Positions 58,501 to 64,000 of a DNA stretch of 64,000 bases are shown here, in pieces (within the stretch, counting starts at the first letter, position 1; each line of letters starts with the position of its first letter). Source of the DNA: Polytrichum commune (lineage: Eukaryota; Streptophyta; Polytrichopsida; Polytrichales; Polytrichaceae); assembly GCA_950295325.1 (NCBI GenBank), contig OX485809.1, positions 33,308,144-33,372,143 on the forward strand, in the 5' to 3' direction. A program made the translations under genes and the position numbers. Below the pieces are notes generated by a model. It did not search any database, had not been told where the DNA came from, and worked only from the letters and a program-made list of their open reading frames with translations.

Positions 58501-61084
58501 CAAAATAATTGGTGAGAACCTATATGGTGATTTAAGAAAGAAAATCCTCAATTTGACAATGAATAATATACTTACATGCACTCCAGAATATATGAAGACA
58601 ATGGCTACATTGTCAACTTGGATCTGCTAGTCAGATTGTACTTACTGCATGTTTAATATCCTAGGAGTAGGATAATCAGAAGAAAAAAAAACAAAGTTTC
58701 TGTTTTAGGCCCACTTCCCTTATTGATGCCTTTCTGCATGAACTTTGGTGCCTGCTAACAAGCCAGGCAACCCCACAGTCCTTTGGTCGAGCATTTACTC
58801 ATCCCCATTAAGAGACACTTCTATTAATGGGATAGGTCTAAGTGGAAAAGCATAAGATATTCTTCATACATTCAGCTATCATGTTGTTTTCTCAGCATCA
58901 AATACTCATTGTTGGAAGGGTGTATATATAAATATTTAACACACCATTAAACTGCCATGTGTGGTGTCCATTACAGATTCAACTTTCACAATTGAACGTG
59001 TGTCCCAATGTTGGGCCCCCTGCCGCTCCTTTGTGCATATCGAATGACACGAGCAACATTTCGTTCGAAGACCGGGTGTGCAGTTGCCAACCTCAATGCC
59101 ACGCTCCGCCAACCCTTGCTCCGCCCACTTCGGTTTCACCGGTAGTAATTGGTGTGGTGGCAGGTGGTGGGGGAGCCCTCCTGGTGGCCATTATCATCAC
59201 GGCCGTTTTCTGTTGTTGGTGCTGTAAACGTAGGAAGCTCAACCAAATGGCTGTTGACCAAAAGACATCTGTTGTGGAGCCTTTGAATTCAGGCTCACCC
59301 AATTCCACCTCCACAAAGTCCACAAAGACGTCGCAGAAGAGCATGAAGGCCAGCTACAACGCGACATCTCAGGAGGTTGATGGTCCCTCCTCGGTTGTGT
59401 CCACAACCGGGTCTAAGGCTTCTGATGGGTATGTGTTTCTCCAATTTGAAATCAACCCTGCCTGAGTGATGTCCATGCTCTTTTGCATTTCTAGAGTAGT
59501 AACTGAGTCAGTGATGTCTTTTTTGTAAATAAGTTATATCAAATCCTGTGCTTGACAAGGTATAGTGCCATAACAAAAGAAACGTTATAATTTTTGCCTT
59601 TTTCCATGAAGAAGCCAAAAATTGTAATAACAAGTGCAGCATAATTGCCACTTTGACATATAAAACACTCTTCTTTATTAAGAATGTTTGGATTGCAGCG
59701 TAAGGTATGAGCAGCTACATTAGTAAGGTCACTGTGGAATGGTTAAGTGATAGCATTGAGGGGTGTCTATTAGACTCAAATAAAATGACCTGCTTATGCT
59801 TCAAGTAGGAAGTTCACTAGATATGTCATGAAAGTCACTATGTTCTGGCTAGTAATAACCTTGCTCATGGTACACACAAGTACAACGTTCGATATGTAAC
59901 AGAACTTCCTAACGCAGTTAGACTAAGGGCTAGAGGCCAACCGCCAAAGCGGATGCAATGACATGCCTTAAGTTATGGCCCAATAAATTATTGCTGGCGA
60001 CTAAACTTGGTGATATGATGGCTTTTCTTCAAACCAAATCAGGCAAACGCTGAGAGGATCCAAAACTTTGAAAGCTCCTGCGTGGCCAGAGGGTGGTCAA
60101 AGTTTGAGCAGAGATTTACGGTGCTTCTCGCACGAAGAATTGAGCTCCGCTACGGGCAACTGGTCGAATGAGTCCATATTAGGGCAAGGAGCCTGCGGGA
60201 ATGTGTACAAGGGGGACTTCGACGGATTGGTTATGGCCATCAAAAAACCTCATGAGGGGGTCGAAGTCGCGAGCGGTACGTTCGACCGGGAACTGGAGCT
60301 GCTGTCGAAGCTCAACCACAGATGCCTGGTGCGGCTACTCGGGTACTGCGAAGACGAGAGGGTACTCGTGTACGAGTTTATGGAGAATGGCACGTTGGAG
60401 GATTGTTTGCACCGGAACTTCCTGGGGAGGATCCTCACGTGGGAGGAAAGGTTAAAAATCGCGGTGGGAGCGTCCCGGGGCCTCGAATACCTGCACGACT
60501 TTGCGGTGAATAAAATCATTCACGGGGACGTAAAACCGGCCAACATTTTGTTAGACGACAGGCTTGAGGCCCATATCTCGGACTTTGGGCTTTCCCTGTG
60601 GCACAATGACCAGCAGGCGTCGTGCCTGTGGGCGAGCCGCATGGGAGGCACACCTGGCTACTTTGACCCCGAGTTTGCGAGCTTAGGCGCGTCCACGGCT
60701 GGCAGCGACGTGTACAGCTTCGGGGTCGTGTTGCTGGAGATTTTGAGTGGGCGGAAGGTGATTCAGGAGAACATGAACATCACCAACTGGGCCGCGAAGC
60801 TTTACGAGTCCGACGCGTCCCAGATCCTGGATCCGAATCTGGAGCGGCCGAGCGCCATCGACTCGTTCGAAGGGATCATCAAACTCGCGCTGCAGTGTGT
60901 GCAGCCGGAGAATAGGTATCGCCCCCGGATGAAGGACGTGGCAACCTATTTGGATAGCGTGTTGTCCGAGTGGCAGAAATCGAGCCAGGCTACGCCCACC
61001 ACCCGACATCCGAGCCGACGCAACCACCCACACCGGCCCTTGTCGCAATCTTCATTTGAAGATCAGTCTTATTCGAATCCGTGA
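52520..61084 (+). CDS. Receptor-like kinase with a VWA_N-VWA-Cache ectodomain
   Basis: Eight exons: 52520-52706, 54089-54260, 55231-55408, 55581-55627, 56023-56245, 57163-57834, 58977-59428, 60043-61084. Every junction is GT-AG and phases agree, giving 990 residues. Residues 1-30 are a signal peptide. About 32-195 resemble VWA_N, including LTTWVYFGSVEGVERSFPG and FEPRKRPWY. About 205-380 are a von Willebrand A domain (LVILLDGGYSMG, IILVITDG). About 392-465 are a Cache-type sensor (DDGGLGSVITAAYPAF, LIGVVGYDINL). A Cys/Pro-rich stalk precedes one membrane helix (about 549-576). The kinase (about 685-950) has GQGACGNVYKG, AIK (Lys711), HGDVKPANILLD and DFG. HRD is HGD, so it is a non-RD kinase. 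The metal site reads DGGYS, not DxSxS. Known: this domain order is that of animal calcium-channel alpha2-delta subunits. Inferred: a plasma-membrane receptor for a small ligand. Start choice: the first ATG that gives the signal peptide. Confidence 0.9.
53625..53993 (-). mobile_element. Intronic MITE, GGTAGACATGCCT family, copy in intron 1
   Basis: The right end GGCATGTCTACC is followed by TTA; the left end GATAGATGTACC is preceded by TAA. The body is the inverse of 57886-58256 (for example TTAGCAAATGCAAATTGTGCC against GGATTTGCTACTCATC). Length 369 bp, no coding frame. TWA flanks suggest PIF/Harbinger. Confidence 0.7.
54298..54760 (+). repeat. Exon-like tandem repeat in intron 2, unit about 150 bp
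   Basis: The word GAGATGTTGGTG begins copies at 54383, 54534 and 54681, and a partial copy precedes them. Each copy follows an intron-like CCAG or CTAG acceptor. Two copies read open for 36 codons and end at the same TAG (EMLVTEAVNLITEK... and EMLVTEAINFITEK...). A second acceptor-like CACTTGCAG lies inside each unit. The simplest splice model skips them, joining 54260 to 55231 in phase. They might be alternative or poison exons, or an intronic satellite. Confidence 0.6.
56340..56750 (-). mobile_element. Degenerate intronic MITE in intron 5, inverted
   Basis: About 56450-56640 is a diverged copy of the element at 53625-53993 in the same (minus) orientation. Shared order includes AATAAGCAAATCCAAACTGAGCCCG, TAGCCATTTTCCT, ACGCATATG and GAGCATGTAGTCC. 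Its edges are unclear. It lies next to an oppositely oriented copy at 56759. Confidence 0.5.
56759..57110 (+). mobile_element. Intronic MITE, GGTAGACATGCCT family, second copy in intron 5
   Basis: The left end GGTAGACGTCTCTAAG follows TAA. The right end GGCATGTCTACC lies near 57101-57112, followed by TTA. The body carries TATATGACCACTTAATGAGC and GATTTGGATTTGCTAATC, as in the intron 6 copy. The 3' edge is about 50 bp before exon 6. Confidence 0.7.
57886..58256 (+). mobile_element. Intronic MITE, GGTAGACATGCCT family, copy in intron 6
   Basis: The left end GGTAAGACATGCC follows TGA. The right end is the complement of GGTAAACATGTG, followed by TTA. It begins only about 50 bp after the donor at 57835 and provides a downstream GGTAAGAC that could act as a cryptic donor. 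Confidence 0.65.
58357..58700 (+). repeat. Related intronic repeat in intron 6
   Basis: A second, more diverged relative of the same family in the same intron: TACATGTTCAAAGAAGTTGG, ACATGCTCAAGAATTGTTAGC, CCTATATGGTGATTT and GGATCTGCTAGTC follow the family's order. Ends not resolved. Confidence 0.5.
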
Positions 61085-61420
61085 GGATATTCAAGGATAG
61101 AAGATGGGTAGCTGAAGAGGGCGTTCGTGGATTTATAGAGGGTCTGGGAACGAGGGCGGGAGGCAGCTTAGTGAGTCCCGACTCGAAATTCGAGGGCGCT
61201 GAAGGGAACTGATCTTTTGAGCCCGGCCTGAAAGTCAGGCGTTTGTTTCTCCGTGGATGTTCATTATTTGCCCACAAACGTTCCTTCCGTCTCCCAAAGT
61301 TCCTGAAAAATCAAAGAGCAAATCCAACCATGTTTCTACGAATAGGAGAAAGTTAGCTGAAGAGCACGTTCGTGGATTGGAGGATCCTGGAACGAACGAG
61401 GACGTGTCAAGGATTTTTAA
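61085..61420. repeat. Diverged duplication after the kinase stop codon
   Basis: About 65 bp at 61096-61160 (GTAGCTGAAGAGGGCGTTCG, then TGGAT, then CTGGGAACGAGG) recurs at about 61338-61404 (TTAGCTGAAGAGCACGTTCG, then TGGAT, then CTGGAACGAACGAGG). The region is probably 3' untranslated. The open frame at 61257-61757 spans the second copy and matches no family I know. Confidence 0.55.
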
Positions 61421-63240
61421 ATATTTTGTAACCCGAGAAGACGGCAGGGTCCGAGTGAAGTTACTGGACACAACCCATTTGAGTGCTCTCCCCTTTGAGC
61501 CATGTGATCGTGGAGATCAGCGACCTCCATGGAATCAAAGCGGGGGAAATCACCCTCCAATCTGGGAATGCCACCTGAGGTGTCCGATGGTGATGACGTG
61601 TAACTTAGGTCTGGCATATCAAATGCTCACTCATACTCGAGACGCATACTGCTTCCTCGTGGTGAAGTATTACCACGAAATTCAGCTCCATCTCGTGATG
61701 ATTTGTCTGTTGTTAAGCACAGGGCAAGTGATCAGCCCTCATTCTTCCTTAATGTAGAGTTGCAGGCAGAATTAACGAGGTCAAACAGCTAACTAGGTTT
61801 ATGGGAAAGTAGAACTTGAAGTTATCTGTACTCGCCTTGTTCAGGGTGGAGAGCTATCCGAGTAGTGTACTTTCAACTAGGTTAGACAATTATTGGTATG
61901 GACAGCAGTCTTCAATACAAGCATGGAGCATTTGTAGTTGTAGTTCTATAACCTGATATAAAACTCAAAGAATCGCAATCTGCTGTGACCTTGCAAATTG
62001 CAACTGGGACGCTTAGTGATTTGGTGGTGGCAGAGGCCAATGAAAGTAAATATGGGGCCTGCTGTCAACTTTGGGGTGCTAACGGATAAGGCCCCTTTCT
62101 AATAGAGCTCAATGCTGCATACTTAGAGAATTTGATACTTGGATTTGACAACCTTTCATCCGCAGCTCATATTACCGAAAGCTTTACCATCCTCAAGCTT
62201 TTAAAATTTTGATCAAGTGTAAAGTAGCCATGCTCAAAGAGAGATAGATATCAAGGAGGGAGTGGTACTAACCACAGGAGAATTCCTCCCTGCTCATTCA
62301 AAACAACACAAGCAAAAGATCATTGTCCAACCACAATAGCTCGACTATCAAGACCAGTCATGACAAACTACCGTGGTAAGCAAGTGTTACTTGAAAAAAT
62401 ATTTTCAATAGTCCACTCAAGAATGCTGTCATTAAAAGGAATTTGATCAGAAGTCTATTGACCAACAGTAAATCTCCTGCTAACTTATGCTGTGAAGAGC
62501 AAAAGAAATGTGGTACTGGTACAGAGAAGTTCATTAACATATAGATAAGAGGATGAGAGAAACAAAGATGATCATTGTAGCTTACAAACGCACATTGACA
62601 GTTCTATGTTGGTTGATAGTCACGTTTTGAACTTCTGTCTCACGCTAATATAAAGAAATGAAAACGCAAGAACTGTTTTGATGCCACACGATTGATTATG
62701 GTACATTGTTATTTCAAATATTAGTTTATGTTTGTTTACAGAGTTTAGTCATCTAGCAGAACCAGAAAGTTCTGCACAGAGATGATCAAGTGGATTTATT
62801 AGGGATTTGAGTAGGTTGTGGATAATATGAACAGGTAGGAAGATGCAGTGTCAATCGAATATTCATCAAGGTCTTACTATCAAATCTGCATCCACTTCAC
62901 GTAAAGCCAACCATGAAGCATACCAGAAATGATGCCTTGATCCATTTGTATTACATACATTCAGTCAGCCTTGAATCATGCGTGACCCATCCTACAGAGC
63001 CTGTCATGGCCTGCCTGCTATCTGAGAAGCACACAACACGACTATATGTGCATGACCTGAAAATATCGAAAAATTAGAACATGAAAGTGCAATTTATATC
63101 AGTATGCAGAGTAGCCAGGTATCAAGAATAATTTCATCAGAGTGATTCACCTTCACCCTGGAAATTTCAGTTTATATACAACTTCATTTGCCCCACTTTG
63201 CTTACCTTGTTATATCATTTTAATGATCAAAATTAGCAGG
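61421..63240. other. Intergenic DNA between two convergent genes
   Basis: No gene recognised. It should hold the 3' ends of the kinase transcript (plus) and of the F-box/kelch-type transcript (minus). Nothing repeated was noted. Confidence 0.35.
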
Positions 63241-63243
63241 GTA

Positions 63244-64000
63244 TTATTTTGGATGAGAAAATGGACACGAGCAGATCCAATCCTTGGAAACATGGAGTGC
63301 TTTCCATGACCGGAGTGCCATATCATACAGCACAAGCCTGGCAAGACCGGAGTTCTCAGGAAAGCCGTGGTGAGACAAAAGAATGTACTGCTTACAGTAG
63401 GAGGTTTTGATGCCTTGTTTCGTCATGGGAGGATTCAGAAACCCTTGCAAGCCGTAAGGCTCAAGGAACCATTCCAAAATACTTGCTGGCATGCAATCCA
63501 CTTCAACCCATTCATAGCCCGTCTGCTCAAACACCCAGACGCGCCGGTACTCATACTCCAACCAATTCAAGACCGGCCTGGCTGGAATGGCGGGCATGGC
63601 GGGCATGGGTGGCATGTCGGGCCGCACTTCGATCCACTCGTCGCCGCTCCGCCGATGTCGAAACTGGTTCACCCATCTCTGTTCGTGGCTGCGGGTAGTC
63701 TCAACTTCTATACCTGTCAACTGGAACTCCCAGACACGAAGGACACTCTTGTCGTCAAGGGTCATGTCGCACAGGATGCTGTTCCACTCGCCAAGCCCTT
63801 TCAGACGCGCATTGGCGTGAGGCGCTCGTGCAAGCACATTCCAAACATCATGTTCGAAATCGTAAGCAAATAAGGGTTGGAGTGTCACGGGGAGCTTAAG
63901 AGTCTCCCGCTTGATGTACATGACGCCATCGCAGTAAGCGTGATCCTCTCCGTCGTCGCCCGGTCCGGCAGGGCTATCTGATTTCCGCGTCCATGTTCCA
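63244..64000 (-). CDS. F-box/kelch-type protein, 3' part, runs off the window
   Basis: The minus-strand frame is open from the window edge to the stop at 63244-63246 (about 252 codons) without an intron. Visible blocks: DGEDHAYCDGVMYIKRETL, FAYDFEHDVWNVLARAPH, SVLRVWEF, YRRVWVFEQTGYEWVEVDCM and LVLYDMALRSWKAL. The alternation of DGVMY, a YD-x-W strand and a V-x-VWEF strand is typical of the beta-propeller or F-box-associated part of plant F-box/kelch proteins. A low-complexity MPPMPAMPAIPARP insert lies near the middle. The F-box would be upstream, outside the window. Known: such proteins select targets for SCF ubiquitin ligases. Inferred: the substrate is unknown. The Met at 63921 is not the start, since the frame continues upstream in the same style. 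Confidence 0.75.
   Translation of the reverse strand, partial: GTWTRKSDSPAGPGDDGEDHAYCDGVMYIKRETLKLPVTLQPLFAYDFEHDVWNVLARAPHANARLKGLGEWNSILCDMTLDDKSVLRVWEFQLTGIEVETTRSHEQRWVNQFRHRRSGDEWIEVRPDMPPMPAMPAIPARPVLNWLEYEYRRVWVFEQTGYEWVEVDCMPASILEWFLEPYGLQGFLNPPMTKQGIKTSYCKQYILLSHHGFPENSGLARLVLYDMALRSWKALHVSKDWICSCPFSHPK

Noticed and set aside
60250..61048. Minus-strand frames opposite the kinase exon
   Set aside because: The plus strand encodes an intact kinase there; the antisense frames are GC-rich shadows.
61257..61757. 166-codon frame downstream of the kinase
   Set aside because: It spans a diverged duplication and matches no family; more likely 3' untranslated sequence.

Overview
This window is nuclear DNA from a land plant. 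The evidence is spliced genes with GT-AG introns, an HVA22-family protein, a plant-type receptor-like kinase (RLK/Pelle clade), an F-box/kelch-type protein, and many plant DNA transposons (PIF/Harbinger, CACTA, hAT, Stowaway, pogo-like, and possibly Mutator). I cannot name the species. The HVA22 gene keeps the usual land-plant exon order. The kinase has an ectodomain I do not know from any named flowering-plant receptor family, so a seed-free lineage (fern, lycophyte or bryophyte) is a guess. No tRNA, rRNA, CRISPR array or bacterial-style operon was seen.

Layout. Three real host genes sit near the two ends. (1) Positions 546-3218, minus strand: a complete six-exon HVA22/DP1/TB2 gene, 290 codons by my splice model. 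(2) Positions 52520-61084, plus strand: an eight-exon gene whose exons join in perfect phase into 990 residues: signal peptide, VWA_N, VWA, Cache, Cys/Pro-rich stalk, one transmembrane helix, Ser/Thr kinase. (3) Positions 63244-64000, minus strand: the 3' part of an F-box/kelch-type gene that runs off the window.

Between about 3.2 and 52 kb I see no host gene that I can support. The space is filled with transposons and their remains. A decayed Tc1-like DD34E transposase lies at 6.9-7.9 kb. A three-copy array of a roughly 1 kb unit lies at 10.6-13.3 kb. A 5.2 kb non-coding CACTA element (18278-23499) has a TTT target duplication. A 4.67 kb PIF/Harbinger element (23930-28601) has a TTA target duplication, both genes present, and both decayed. 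A 1.56 kb hAT remnant (36607-38168) has a perfect 8-bp target duplication. About a dozen short terminal-inverted-repeat elements (MITEs) have ends that can be read, some nested in others. Two segments are strongly strand-asymmetric (A/C-rich at about 30.9-32.1 kb, G/T-rich at about 41.2-43.9 kb) and carry poly-G or poly-C runs.

The best candidate for something new is the receptor kinase. Its ectodomain follows the VWA_N-VWA-Cache order of animal voltage-gated calcium-channel alpha2-delta subunits, and it is joined through one membrane helix to a plant non-RD kinase. Its introns carry several copies of one small inverted-repeat element and an unexplained exon-like tandem cassette. All coordinates and joins were made by eye; repeat edges without a stated target duplication are approximate.
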